From Akanthomyces muscarius (taxonomy: Eukaryota > Ascomycota > Sordariomycetes > Hypocreales > Cordycipitaceae), in NCBI RefSeq assembly GCF_028009165.1, contig NC_079245.1, positions 2,480,001 through 2,544,000 on the forward strand: a DNA stretch of 64,000 nucleotides, in the 5' to 3' direction. Positions 1-11,450 of the stretch are shown here, in pieces. How positions within the stretch are numbered: the first letter of the stretch is position 1; each line of letters starts with the position of its first letter. Position numbers and translations under genes: made by a program. The notes below the pieces were generated by a model. That model was not told the origin of the DNA and made no database searches. It saw nothing but the letters and a program-made list of their open reading frames with translations.

Positions 1-92
1 GATCGCCGTCGACGCCTCGTCCCCTGTAATGGACGTGTAAATCAATCCCACAATTCGCTTCTTACAACTCAACAGGCCGTATAAGCATCTAA

Positions 93-330
93 TCAAACTG
101 CCATGGCGGCAGCGGCGACAAGCACAAAGACGGAAACAGAGGCAACGTCACGAGTGGCGGCATTCTTGGAAGGGAAGCCCTTGGGGCGGCCTTGATTCTG
201 GTTGTTGTCGTTGTTGCTGTTGCCGTTGCCATTCGAGTTTGAGTTTCCAGAGCCAGAGTTGGAGCTCGAGCCCGAGGAGCCGCTCTTGTCGTCGTCCGAG
301 CTGGAACCAGACGAGCCGCTGGAGCCGGAG

Positions 331-379
<49 letters not shown>

Positions 380-836
380 CGGAGGAGCCAGAACCCGAAG
401 ACCCCGACCCGGAGGACCCCGAGCCAGAAGAGCCGGAACCAGAATCACCGTCGACGCCGGGAACGCCAAACTCGGGGAACGCAGTATTGGGGTCGATGAT
501 GGAGCACTTGGGCTTGGACTTGGGGCAGCACCACCAGACTGTGGGGTTGTCGCTCTGGTTGTTGCAGACGGCACCCTCGTTGCAGTACTGGGACAGGATG
601 CCATCGTCACCGCAGCACGAGGCAGCAGAGGGGATGCAGGATTTGCCGCAGCTCTTCTTGCCAGAGGGACAGGCTCGGGCCATCAAGGCACCTGGAAAGA
701 CTATGCGTTAGCTCGCGGCCGACAAAGTAGTATGAAGCAGGTATAGGAAAGCAAGTCCCTTACCCGACGTGTTTTCTGCTACATCCAGAGCATAGCTGGA
801 GGTAGCAAGGAGAGCCAGAACAGTTGTGAAACGCAT
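93..836 (-). CDS. Secreted Cys-rich, Ser/Gly-repeat, GPI-anchor-type protein
   Basis: Two exons are read: 836-764 and 691-93, with a 72-nt GT..AG intron, giving 223 aa. Exon 1 encodes a clear signal peptide (MRFTTVLALLATSSYA). A cysteine-rich segment follows (about 10 Cys, including CC pairs), then a long (Ser-Gly)n tract and an Asp/Asn/Ser-rich linker. The protein ends in a hydrophobic tail (SVFVLVAAAAMAV) typical of a GPI-anchor signal. This architecture suggests a cell-wall or surface protein with a stalk-like repeat. I do not recognise the Cys-rich domain, so no enzymatic role is claimed. The repeat makes the length likely to vary between strains. It lies outside the biosynthetic cluster. 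Confidence 0.75.
325..380. repeat. Hexanucleotide minisatellite (GAGCCA)n inside the Ser/Gly gene
   Basis: About nine tandem copies of the 6-mer GAGCCA/CCAGAG are read here. On the minus strand they encode alternating Ser-Gly. The unit keeps the reading frame, so copy-number change alters stalk length without breaking the gene. Confidence 0.9.
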
Positions 837-2738
837 TTTGCAAGAGTGTATCCGTAGACCAAGTAAACCAAGTAATGGAAGAAGGACAAGGCGAGGATGG
901 CAAGCGTGGTAGTCACAACAAAAAGCAGTCGAGCAAGTGGCCGAGACGAAAAAGTTTTGACCGGATTTTCAACCGTGTGAAAGGATCCCGGGTTTATTTA
1001 CATTTTTACAGTCATTTTTCGGCAGCGCTTCCAACATGCTGCTGGAGATGAAGTGTAAGACTCGGTCCAACTTTAGAATTAAGCTACCCACCGACGAGCC
1101 TAAAATTCAGCCTTGCACGGGCTGGCTTCAACGCGTTTTGGGCGCGGTGGAGTGCGGCTGAGGCACTAGGGCTGTCTCGACTGGGGGGTTTGAGTCGCTC
1201 AGGGTCAGTCCGGCTTTGAAAAGAGGCAACCTCTGCGGCGACGGTCTCATTCACTAAAGGGATCGTCCTGCTGTTGGGCTTGAACAGGCCGAGGACTTCG
1301 TTGTAGGGCTAGGAGGAGAGGGGCGGAGCTAGGGTTGGCTGAATCGTGCCTGGTTCGTATCTCGCATCGGGCGTTGCGTGGCTGCATGTGGAAAAGCCAA
1401 ATGGACGGTGTAATCTAACTGGCAGTGGCAGTGATGGAATGCATCTATGCGTATGCACGATCAGGCTATGCCGCGAGGTTGGTTGCCTCGACTGCAGCCG
1501 ACGGCCTCACGAAAGGGCGCTGGTGTCGACGTGGTGGTGATGATGATGATGATGGTTACTGTCAGAGTGCATCGAGCATATTGTGAGAGTGCTCGGTAGA
1601 TGCTCCCGGATTAGCCGATCTGAGAGTCTTGCCGTCGCGTACATGTTGGAGTCTAGGTTGAGCAAGGATGGAAGACGACGCTCATCTCCGTCGGCACGTG
1701 GTTAGTCAGCCGCATCAGCGGAATGGGCAAAATTGAGTATTATGCCGTTTGGCGACATCCGGATCAGATGGGAGCAAAAGGCAGGGCCGAATCGTGAAAA
1801 ATTGGTGCAAGATGAATTCAAGTCGGTGTTCTTTTTTTAAACAGACTGTCCTGGTGTATATTCATTGTACGAGGTGCTTTGCATTACCGTCTAGCAACTA
1901 CTCATCAAGCGTTCGTGATCAAGACAGCGGGAGTAATGGGCAAGTGATGGGCAGCAAACAAAGGCTAATTAGCACGCGAAACCCCGCAAAAGAAGCGGCA
2001 AGCCATCCGAGGACCGAAAGGCCAATTGCCTGTTTGAGCTGGTGTAAGCCTCATTGTGTATATGGTTTTGACTGGATTTCTCTCGCCACCAGGCATCTTT
2101 GTCCTTGCTTCGGAATGAATTACCGAGGTCAAGGCCATGCTGGCGGAATCGGAGGCTACCAGTACTGGTACCTATTGACCACTGTGCGGGCCACCTCCTT
2201 TATTGCTAACGTTCCCTACCTTACAGGCGACCACCACCAAAAACAGCGAATGATGGCAGCCGTTTTGCCGCTAACCCGACGTTGACTGGCAAAAACGCTT
2301 TCTTCACCATTGATTGTAGCCTCGCTGCTGCTCCACGACTCCTCAACAAACCTTGTTTTGCCGCAATCCTATTTTTTTTTCTTTCATAACCGGCCCTGCA
2401 TAATTTTCCCACCCTTTATCCCATCTTTGATCGCCTGTGCCTGCCGACGTCGTTGCGGCTCTTTGATTCGGCGCCGGTTTTACCCTCACCGTCCGGCCGA
2501 ACGCCACGCCGCTCAACGCCAAGCCTAAACACGACCGTTTGACTTTGCGTCTCGTCTCCCGCTCGGCGGTTCGGCCGGCCTTGCGCTCCTTGCATCAACG
2601 CTACTGCGCAACGGTCATCATCGTCCGCGTCCTTCTCTGGCGGCTGGACTTTGGCTTGCTTCATGGACCTCTGCGCTCAGCCTCGCCGTGATTGAGCGCA
2701 AGCCCGTGCCGCACGCCGTCTTGTCGACGACGCCCATC
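837..2738. other. Intergenic region, no supported gene
   Basis: Only short ORFs without family resemblance are present. The part next to 836 should hold the promoter of the minus-strand cell-wall gene, and the C/T-rich part before 2739 the promoter and 5' UTR of the Abp2 gene. A short (GAT)n run lies near 1536-1554. No RNA gene is recognised. Confidence 0.6.
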
Positions 2739-4889
2739 ATGGCCCAGCTCACCACCAATCCAGCCAATGGCCATGCCGTCCCCGTCCCGGGACGCTCTGC
2801 ACTGCCAGACCGCTCCGTCACTGCCGAGACGATTGAGGATGCTTATGTCGCCTTTATCTTCTACTGCAACCCTGCCTTGCCGGCAGATTGCGACACCGAG
2901 ACCCTGCGCGAGGCCTTTCGCAACCCGCCTCGGAGCGGCGGCAAAGTCTTTGACCCCTTTGCCATTTATGAGCTCGTGCGCAGATTTTACAGCAAAGAAA
3001 TCAAGACTTGGACCGAGCTGACCACGAAGCTCGGTGTCGAGCCTCCTGACCCTTCCAAGGAGGAGAGTGTTCAAAAAATTGCTCAATATGGTGTTCGCCT
3101 CAAGGTACGAACCCGGACGCTGCTCGCCCGTGCACGCGCTAATATTCTACAGAAATGGCTACATTCAATGCACGTAAAGGCCTTTTTTGAGTACCTCATG
3201 GAAATGGCCAACGACTATTGGACAAATATTCCCATGGACCCTAGCCCTGTCGCCCAGCCTGTTCGTGATGGCATCGCCGTGGAGGACGACATGGCTCTCA
3301 GGGCACTCTTGCCTCATATACGCCCCAAGAGAGGCCGCAAGAGACCCGATAGCGACAATGCCGGGAATGGCCCAAATCAGCGGCAGCGCACATCGCCAGG
3401 CGCCACAACCGACGAGTATGTGCCCCAGTCCGCATGGCCCTTGGAGAACACGCCGCTTAGCGCATGGCCGCCGCATGAAACTATACAAACGCCATTGACA
3501 CGCTGGCCTGCTTCGGCCGTCACGCCTTCCGTACGAGATGCTTTCTGGGGCGACGAACCCCGTTCTGCTGTAACGCCGAGCAAGGCTAAAGGCCCTCATC
3601 AGCGCCGTGGAGCAAAGAACGTCTCGTCAGCATGGAAGTTGGGCGGCGAAGATAAGCCCAAGAAGACCAGGGGACGGCCTCCGATCAACCGCACTCCAGT
3701 TGATACCCCGACAACAGCCGCGACGGCGTGGCCACATAAACCAAATCCACTGCAGTCCCAGGACAAGTCTGATACAAATGGCTACATGGAAAGCGAAATG
3801 TCGCGAAATAGCTCCGTGGCCGGCGAGCAAGTACATCCAGCGGTTACAATGCAGGATATGTCGCAACCACAGATGACATTTGACCACTCACAGCAAACAC
3901 CTTATTCTTCACATAATATCCCACAGAACCAGCAAGATGGCTCCCGACCAGCTCGTCCAAGCATCTCTCTGCAAGTTCCACAGAGGCCCAGTGGCTCAGT
4001 GCGTCTAGCAACGCCGCCGCCGCCGCCGCAACAAGCGCAGCAGGCGCCGGGAATCCATGCCCAGCAAATGTCGTTTCCGCCATATGGAGCCCCAGACCCT
4101 CTACCTACCTACGACAACATGCACGCGCCGCCACCGGGCCAACCGTACGCGGAGGACCGGAGCGGCGACGGCAAGTCGCAGAAGTGGGAGCCCATCAATG
4201 CGGCCGCCGATGCCTACACGGCGACGAGCGACCTGCCCGGCGGCAGCCTCCCAGAGTACTATTTTGAGACCATGGCGGACCGCACCAACATTGACGCGCT
4301 CATGGCGTACTTTATCCGCATGACGCACGAGTCGGACTGGTACGACGGGGACGGCAAGCCGACCGAGGCCGCGTCCATGGAGGAGGCGTCGGCCATAATC
4401 AACGCGACGCTCGAAAACATGTACAAGACAGCCGCGTCCTCGCAGGCGTTCCTGATCAACCTGGCCGCGCTGGCCGGCGCGCGCATGCTCATGACGAACG
4501 TGACGCGGTGCATCCGCATGGGCGAAAAGGGGGATCACACGGCGTACAAGTGCGAGTGGGAGTACCAGTTTGGCCACCTGCACGGGTACTTTAACATGGC
4601 CGCCTCTGTCCCGTTTAGCATGTGGCGGGCCAAGAAGACGGCGGGCGACGACGGCGGGAAGGGAAGCCGCGCAGGTAGCGGTGCGAGTGGTGGTGGTGGC
4701 TCGCGAGACAAGGACGACGACGAACCGGACTCGTCGAACCCGCGACTGCAGGCCGAGCACTGGCAGAACAAGTACAAGTCGCTGCTGGGGCAGGTGGACA
4801 AGATGGACAAGGAGCTGTTTGACCTGCGGAACAAGGTGATTGATTCGCTCAAGGTGGATCGGGGAGGAGGCACTGATGCAGCAACGTAA
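2739..4889 (+). CDS. abp2: ARS-binding protein 2 (Abp2) family protein
   Basis: A conserved N-terminal domain (about residues 30-150: ...CNPALPADCDTETLREAF..., then KWLHSMHVKAFFEYLM) matches fungal ARS-binding protein 2, a DNA-binding protein reported to bind autonomously replicating sequence elements. A 48-nt intron at 3105-3152 (GTACGA, CTAAT branch, CTACAG) is divisible by three, so it can be mistaken for coding; removing it joins K to KWLHSMH. The predicted protein is about 700 aa from ATG 2739; the frame upstream of it offers only a GTG. The middle is Pro/Gln-rich and probably disordered. The C-terminus (about 500-700) is a second conserved region ending in a coiled-coil-like stretch. 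It is probably a nuclear housekeeping flank gene. Confidence 0.8.
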   Translation: MAQLTTNPANGHAVPVPGRSALPDRSVTAETIEDAYVAFIFYCNPALPADCDTETLREAFRNPPRSGGKVFDPFAIYELVRRFYSKEIKTWTELTTKLGVEPPDPSKEESVQKIAQYGVRLKVRTRTLLARARANILQKWLHSMHVKAFFEYLMEMANDYWTNIPMDPSPVAQPVRDGIAVEDDMALRALLPHIRPKRGRKRPDSDNAGNGPNQRQRTSPGATTDEYVPQSAWPLENTPLSAWPPHETIQTPLTRWPASAVTPSVRDAFWGDEPRSAVTPSKAKGPHQRRGAKNVSSAWKLGGEDKPKKTRGRPPINRTPVDTPTTAATAWPHKPNPLQSQDKSDTNGYMESEMSRNSSVAGEQVHPAVTMQDMSQPQMTFDHSQQTPYSSHNIPQNQQDGSRPARPSISLQVPQRPSGSVRLATPPPPPQQAQQAPGIHAQQMSFPPYGAPDPLPTYDNMHAPPPGQPYAEDRSGDGKSQKWEPINAAADAYTATSDLPGGSLPEYYFETMADRTNIDALMAYFIRMTHESDWYDGDGKPTEAASMEEASAIINATLENMYKTAASSQAFLINLAALAGARMLMTNVTRCIRMGEKGDHTAYKCEWEYQFGHLHGYFNMAASVPFSMWRAKKTAGDDGGKGSRAGSGASGGGGSRDKDDDEPDSSNPRLQAEHWQNKYKSLLGQVDKMDKELFDLRNKVIDSLKVDRGGGTDAAT

Positions 4890-5672
4890 TTGTATAATGG
4901 TGGGAGATGGGGTTGTTTTTTCCTGTATACGGGATTATTTTGTGTGTTTGCGAAGCATCATTGTATCGGTTATATGTAATATGTACATGCATTTGGGTTG
5001 AATATACCACCTTGATCATTTGACTTTGCCACAGGGAATTCGAGCAAATTTGTGCAGGACATGGACTACAGGCGCCATTATCAATAGGATGCACATTGGG
5101 TAAGCAACGTAGTTGGCAAATCCCGTGCAAATTGAATAGGCCGCCGTGTGCTCACTGTCACGGGACGGCACAGCGAGGTAAGCACTTGGGCCTCACATCT
5201 GAACTAGAGTACCAGACAGGGGTTATTTTTTAAAAGTCCTTCTTTGCTTTTGCGACTTGTAGCGGAATTGAGACGTGTCTCGTGCCGGCTCTGTAGTTGG
5301 CCCATCACGTCTCAGAGTTATCATCAGGGCCGACTCTGCAAAGGTGCCGCCAGGGGCGGGTTCATTAGCCAACTTACTCGGTACCTTGGAGAATGAGCCG
5401 TGTAAAGCGAACAGGCCAACGCGCGCCGGTAGTTGGATCTCGTTCGAACGGTTCAGAACGAGAGGCATGGTCATGAAAATAGCGGCAGATGATTTGCTTA
5501 GGGTACAGGACTTTTGGTCCTGTGAATACAGTACAACAGAGAAATCTACTTGTAGCCTATGCCGTGCGACTGGCATGTCTATATGCAGATTTCGTAGGTA
5601 GGGGCTGAACAATGGCTAGCACAACTCCAATCACAACCCAAAACTGCACCAAGCATTCAGAGCCGTCTCGTT
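4890..5672. other. Intergenic gap between flank gene and cluster
   Basis: 3'-UTR-like AT-rich sequence follows the Abp2 stop. Overlapping ORFs on both strands around 5223-5612 have no recognisable family and no supporting splice structure. I treat the stretch as the left border of the cluster. Confidence 0.5.
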
Positions 5673-7501
5673 TCACGCGTCTAGGACAATCTCCTCCTGG
5701 CGCCGTCTTATCAACACCCGTGCACCCGGATTGATCATGTATGCAGTCTCCCACGCCATCGGGTCAGGACGGCTGACCCCGTCAGGAAACTTGACATCAT
5801 ACTTGAGCAGAAGATGGCACAGTGCCACCTTGATCTCATTGGCCGCAAGGAAACGACCCGGGCAGCTGTGCTTCCCGATGCCGAAGCCAAGGTAGTTTGC
5901 ACCAGTTGTGACAAGCTGCGCTGCGTTTTCATTCTGCTCTCGCATTCGAAGAAATCTCTCTCCGTCAAAGTGGTGCGGGTTCGGGTAAATGGACGGGTCG
6001 AGCATGGCTGTGATGGTAGGCACCATGACGCTGCTACCTCTGGGTATCTTGGTGCCATCTGGGAGTGCTACTGCCTCTGTCGTCATTCTCCTAGCGGTGA
6101 CTATCGACTAGTCAGTAAATGCATATACCACAGTGAAGAGAAAATAAAAGAAGAAATAAAAAAGGGCGAAAAAAAAGACAAGTGGGAAGTATGCAAGCTT
6201 CAGGATAGGGGACGGGAAAGGCGAGCGACAAGAAGGGCGTACTCATGCTTTGAGGCCGCAACCTCAGAGATTCCTTGACAAAACTGTCCATCCGCTTCAG
6301 CTTGTACATGGCCGTCTTTTTCCACCCATTTTCCGATACCACTCGGCAAATTTCCTCTCTCAGCTTTGGTATGTATTCGGGAAATGCGCATAGATCAAGG
6401 AGCACGTCCGACATGAGCGTCGACGTTGTGTGAATGGCCACAAAGTTGAGCTGCAACTGGCCTGAGATGAGATCAAAGGGCCTACCTCGGGCAATCTCGC
6501 TCATCCAGTCCATCGTGTCTTTGCCCGGGGGCATTTGACCCTTTTCTTCCTGCATCAGGGCTCTCTCTTTCTGTCGCTGTTTAATCTCCGGGCTCAGGAT
6601 AGCCTTGATGGACTTTAGCATCGCCCTCTGCCCGATGCATTGGGGCAGGAAGAGATTGGCAAGACGCTGCAAGAGGCTCGGCCACTTGAGCAGAGCCTGG
6701 GCTGCATGCATTGCGGCCATGGTATACATCAGAGTCAGATCCAGCCATTCTTGGTTGCGCGAGAACTTTTCGCCCAGGAAGACGCGCGTGGAAAGTCGTG
6801 TTGTCAAGTTGAGCGCCGTTTTGCCCACCTCGCAGTCTTTCCATTCTATTCATCCGTGCAAAACACCAAGGGTCAGTCGATGTTTCTTTCCCCAAATCTG
6901 TGTCCAGCATACGCACCTGGATCGTCACCGAGAAGTTGCTTGAGCGCCATGGATGTCTCTTCCGAGAGTGACTCTGTGATGGCACCTGCGGAAAATCATC
7001 AACGATACTGTGCGTGATATATCACATCATTTCAAAGTCACAAACCGAGGGATTGAGTCACTTTTGTTCTGACGGTATCCTGAAAGATGTTGTCGTGAAG
7101 AGGCGTGGCAAAGGCCTCAAACCCAGGTAAATGGGAAAGAGATTGCTGCGGTTTGTGAGCATTCGGTCCTCATCCGCCGTATAAATTACATCCGTCAAAC
7201 CTACCTTTGCCATTTCGTGCGCAAAACTAAACCGATCATCGTTTTTTATGCTCTCCAGGTATCGCGTCGGCAAGACAACTTTTTCACCCGTCGCAGTCGG
7301 CACGCGGAATGGTCCCTGGAACCGGGACATTGCCGTGGTCAAGACAGCAAGCGAGTCCTTGGCAAATTCCTCATTAGTGCAGACCAGAGGAAGTTCTGAT
7401 TTCCTCCAGCTTCTCCAAGACCATAGTAGCCCTGCCAAAAGGGTGCCAATGACGCCTAAAGTGACAGGACTAGAGAACGAGACAACCGAATCAGTGTACA
7501 T
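5673..7501 (-). CDS. Cytochrome P450 monooxygenase (P450-1, ent-kaurene-oxidase-like class)
   Basis: Five exons are read: 7501-7205, 7145-7046, 6985-6917, 6845-6243 and 6100-5673, giving 498 aa with all junctions in phase. An N-terminal membrane anchor (about residues 12-30) is followed by a normal P450 fold: I-helix region with AIHTTS, ExxR as ESLR, and heme loop FGIGKHSCPGR with the Cys ligand. The CPGRFLAxxEIK signature resembles fungal CYP68/CYP503-type enzymes common in secondary metabolism. It sits at the left edge of the cluster, divergent from the GGCT gene across a 358-bp promoter. Substrate is unknown; oxidation of the diketopiperazine side chains is inferred. It appears intact. Confidence 0.85.
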
Positions 7502-7690
7502 TGCAAACTTTGTCCTTCAACGACTTGGGAATATCAATATAGAAAAAACAGAAAAGGAAACAGACGACAAATGTTTTTTTTTTTTTAATTTACTAGAAGC
7601 TATATCGTATGTCAGCAATTGAAAATCATCTTTTGCAGCGGATCGCCTTCCATAAAGCACATGAAGCATATCTCTGCTTCGGCTCCCGTA

Positions 7691-7701
7691 TCGGTGTCCG
7701 T
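7691..7701 (+). promoter_or_regulatory. Candidate cluster-regulator site (one mismatch)
   Basis: TCGGTGTCCGT differs from TCGGN3CCGA only at the last base. It lies between the divergent P450-1 and GGCT genes, where a shared activator site would be expected. Confidence 0.35.
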
Positions 7702-7859
7702 GGACCGGCGCCGCCCGTGAGAGCAATGCGACACCGGTCTGCCTGCGTCATGAGTCCCCCTTGCATTTGAATCCCGATTGATTCTGCATTGAATGAATTT
7801 TCACAAGGCAATTGTCTCGTTGCTAGGATCATCTATGGTTTACCACATTGACACCCATC

Positions 7860-8702
7860 ATGTCCAATGACGGAGCATCCGCGTCGATGGACGACGAGCA
7901 AGTCTGGTATTTTGGCTATGGATCCAACATGAAGTTGTCTGTGATGAAGTCCCGAGGCATTGCGTTTCTCGACGCGCAAGCAGTTTCCGTACCAGGCTAC
8001 ATGCTGACATTTGACGTGTATGGCCTGCCCTACTCCGAGCCCTCAATGGCCAGCGTGGCGCCGCATGAGAGTCGCAGCGCGGTTGGCCAATCCAAGCTCA
8101 AAGAACCTCCTCCGGTCCATGGTATTGCATATCTGCTCTCGTTCCCAGACTTTCGTCGAGTCGTTGGATCGGAAGGCGGCGGCGTGGCGTACCGGGAGAT
8201 TAGGGTGACGGGAGTCAAGTGCAACGACGCAACGGCCGAGAATATCACAATGACGACACTGACGGCTAAGTACCCGAGAAGACCAAATGCGGCGCCTAGC
8301 CTGCGATATGTGGTACGTTTGCCGTTATGAAGCTCAGAGAGAGGGTCCAGCACAAAGCTGCAAATGCTGAAATGTAGACAGACACTTTTGCGAGAGGGCG
8401 CAGAGGAGCAAGGGCTGCCTGCTAGCTACCAGGAGTATCTTAACAGTCTTCCAGCTTTTGAGGCAGGGGAGACGTGGCGCAATCGTCTCGGCGCCTCAAC
8501 ATTTCTCTGGTTCGGCAGACGAATTGTACGTACATTAGCGAGGAGGGTCCGCAATGCGACAAACGCGGACGGGCAGTGTCCGGAATGGTACGGAAATTTG
8601 ATTCGGGTCGTTTACAACTCAATGTGGTTGTGGCACGACTATGTCCACGCACCGATCTTTGGGAGAGGCGATGGTGGTGGGATGTCGCAAGTTGGGCTCT
8701 GA
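7860..8702 (+). CDS. gliK-like: Gamma-glutamyl cyclotransferase (GliK-like)
   Basis: Two exons (7860-8312, 8382-8702; 69-nt intron with acceptor GACAG) give 257 aa. The N-terminal motif YFGYGSNM is the gamma-glutamylamine-binding signature of the GGCT-like fold. Further conserved segments (VHGIAYLLSF, WLWHDYVHAPIFGRGDG) match fungal GGCTs. In ETP pathways this enzyme removes gamma-glutamate from the bis-glutathione adduct before dipeptidase action, in the cytosol. Start ATG 7860 is chosen because the upstream extension begins with TTG. The neighbours are P450-1 and P450-2. No broken residue is seen. Confidence 0.85.
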
Positions 8703-9093
8703 GCGTTGCGGAGAGGCTCGGTCGCACATATACAGCGCACAGGTGACGATCATAGGAAGCGGGAGCAATATAGATGGCGAGAACATTTATAGGAGAACCG
8801 GGGTTTTATCGCCAGGAAATAGAGTTGTCACCATAACGGAAACGTCGTCGCGCCTCAATGTATCTACGCAAGCTCCAGCAATGCAGAGCGCAATGGTCCG
8901 GTTGTACAATAGTCGTGGAGAAGCAAGGCACTCGTAAATTTCAGTCCCTTGTTATCAATGCAATTGAAATACTGAATGAAATAATTGTGTGAAATTGTGT
9001 GAGGTAGATATTTATTGAAAGTGCAAACTAGTCACGCCGATGGCGAAGTCCTTCAAGCTAATGCCTATCCGTCCCGTGGCTACGTGACAGCAC
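8703..9093. other. Intergenic, convergent 3' ends
   Basis: This lies between the stops of the GGCT and P450-2 genes. AT-rich sequence around 8930-9010 is consistent with 3' UTRs. No further gene is supported. Confidence 0.5.
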
Positions 9094-10746
9094 CTACGCT
9101 TTCCCAAGCACTCTGAATCTAATACCCTTGCTATCCTCTGGCAGATACCCAACAAAATACTCCTTCACGATAGTCACGTCCCTGACCGTAGTATCTACCA
9201 ACTCCATGCGCACAGAGCCAACCAGAGCCGCGACCGTCAAGTACAGCTCCGACCAGGCGAGGTTGATGCCCAGGCAATTCCTAGTGCCCTTTCCAAACGG
9301 CTGCAGGTGCTTTCGCGCAGTCACTGCCGCTGTCGAGTCACCCATGAAGCGCTCAGGATGAAACTCGTTCGGCTCGGGGAAGACCTCTGGGTCCGAGTGC
9401 ACATAGTACATGGACTGCGAGAACGTGACGCCGCGCGGGATCTTTAACCCGCGATACACCAAGTCCTCCTCGGGCGCAATCCGCGAGAGACGGCCGGCGA
9501 CACCGTGCGCGATGCGCAACGACTCCTCCAGCACGGCTGTCAGGTACGGCAGCGGCCGGAGCTTGGTGACGGGCGGGATCGGCGAGTCGGCGTCTGGCAT
9601 CGCGGAGCGCACCTCGCGCAGCACGCGCGCGTAGACGGCCGCGTCGGCGTGGATGTAGTACAGCGCCGTGGCGAGCGTCCGCGCCGTCGTCTCCGTGCCC
9701 GCGCCAATCAGCACCATGGCGTCGGCCTTGAGCCGCAAAAAGGTCTTGTCCTCGGGGCTGAGCTGGTCGCTTTGGACCATGGAGTGGACAATGGTGCGGG
9801 ATGATGGCGCCAGCGACTTGTCATAGCCGTCGTGGTGGTGGTGGCTGCCGGAGCCGGTCGCGTCGTCGTAGGCGACTTGCGTCATCTCGCTGATGAGCTT
9901 GTCGTACTTGATGCTGTTGTCGAGGATCTCGCTGCTGGGCATCATCCACTTGGGGGCGCGGAAGATGGCAATGGCGAGCGGGCGAAAGATGCGCGCAAAG
10001 GGATGCACCTTGACACCCTTGAGGAGGATGTTGTTTAAGGGCCTGCCAAAATTGCCCGTGTCTAATGCGCCAAAGGATCTTCCGAAAGAGTACTCGGAAA
10101 TGACGTCTATTGGTTGGGAGCAGTGTCAGTCTGTGACGCTTGTGGAGTGGAAACAGAAGAGGCTCAGTATTGGACTGAAGATGTGTAATTTCTCACCTAA
10201 CGTCAATCCGCTGACGGCGTTGCGCATCTCCAATAGCTCTTGAGAGCCTGCCATAGAGAGGATCTTGTCCCTGAGCAGCTGCACTTTGCCCAGGATTCTG
10301 GGCTCGAGGTCTTGCACCATCCTGGCACTGAAATAGGGAGCCATGCTCGATCTCTTGGCCCGGTGGACATCATGGTCAATGGTCGCGCCCGCGCTGTGGT
10401 CACCAAACTCGTTGGTTCCGACCATCCAGAAAAACAGCGTGCTCTTGTTCCTTTTCCGTCTCACGTCGCTGGGGTACACCTCGTCAATGTAGTGCGTGTC
10501 CTTGATGTGCACCTCATCCGGGCCGATGCGAATAATTGGCCCGTACTTTTCGTGAAGCGTCGCGAGGTGCATCATAAACTGACCCTGATGCGGCCAGAGC
10601 TCGTACCACGCATGGTAGAGATACGTCACGGAGGCGAACCATGGGCCTGGGACGTGAGAGATGCGGCTGAAGAAGACGCGACGGATTGCGACGAAGACAA
10701 CGTAGCAAAGAAAGGCGAGCCCAATGCAGGCTAATTTACCCAGCAT
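9094..10746 (-). CDS. Cytochrome P450 monooxygenase (P450-2, trichodiene-oxygenase-like class)
   Basis: Two exons (10746-10197 and 10106-9094) give 520 aa. ATG 10746 opens a hydrophobic anchor (LACIGLAFLCYVVFVAI), followed by SHVPGPWFASVT (Pro-rich hinge), I-helix GAGTETTART, ExxR as EESLR and heme loop FGKGTRNCLG. The QPFGKGTRNCLGINLAWSELYL block is typical of the Tri4/CYP58-like group found in many fungal clusters. A His run and Ser/Thr insertion before the I-helix is unusual but in frame. Intact; it faces away from the CoA-ligase-like gene. Role in ring or side-chain oxidation is inferred. Confidence 0.85.
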
Positions 10747-11450
10747 GGTGAAAGTGATTGCAACAACCAAGCAGTTGCTTACTCGTATCTATTGGGATCT
10801 GGCCAAAACTTACTTGTTGGAGGGAAGCACGTCGCAGAGCCACACCCTCTTTCGCTGTAGCTCTATTTATTTTTACCGTTTCCAACTTTGATTTTAAAGC
10901 TCCAGATATTTTCTTAGCTTCTTTGAGCTAGCAGACTGCAAGAATCTGCATGTCCAGCCCCCTCGGTATCTGTAACGGTTTTCGGACCCCGTCGGCGACT
11001 TGTAGAGCGGCTTCCCAGCAATGAGCCTCGATCTGCAGAGGTACAGCGTCCTTTGTTGTCTGTCCTGCGATCGGAAATATTCGATCCCATGGCTCTTTTG
11101 GTTGTGATGATGTACCTTTTCCAAAATTTGAATAGATCTCGATTCTTGAAAACGGCAAAATTGTGCAATCAAAATAAGTGGCGCCTGAAACTACCTGCCC
11201 AGTCGCCCTGACGCTTGAATGATCAAGCCAGTGGAATAAAGCCCATCGCTCCGAGGAAAAAAATAATAATTTAGTTATTTGAGATTTATTTGGGAGATTC
11301 TGTGTCAATGTGGCAAAGATATAGGCTAGATGGGGCGTGCGATTGGGTTTCGCTGAGCAATTACGCAGCGACAGCGACGACTAGGATTTCAATGGTGTTA
11401 CAATGTCTTTGAAATGCAGATAGAATAAATAAATAAGATTGATACTAAGA
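10747..11450. other. Promoter of P450-2 and 3' region of the ligase gene
   Basis: 704 bp without a supported gene. It contains TCGGACCCCGT at 10982-10992 (one mismatch to TCGGN3CCGA). Overlapping minus-strand ORFs here (about 10894-11308) show no family features. Confidence 0.5.
10982..10992 (+). promoter_or_regulatory. Candidate cluster-regulator site (one mismatch)
   Basis: TCGGACCCCGT lies about 240 bp upstream of the P450-2 start and matches TCGGN3CCGA except for the final base. Confidence 0.3.

Noticed and set aside
202..711. Long plus-strand ORF rich in Glu-Pro repeats
   Set aside because: It is the complement of the GAGCCA repeat of the minus-strand GPI-type gene, which has a signal peptide, a correct intron and a GPI tail.
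5223..5612. Overlapping ORFs on both strands in the left gap
   Set aside because: No family resemblance, no splice support, and mutual overlap; likely chance.
10894..11308. Three overlapping minus-strand ORFs upstream of P450-2
   Set aside because: Composition and lack of motifs fit promoter sequence rather than a gene.
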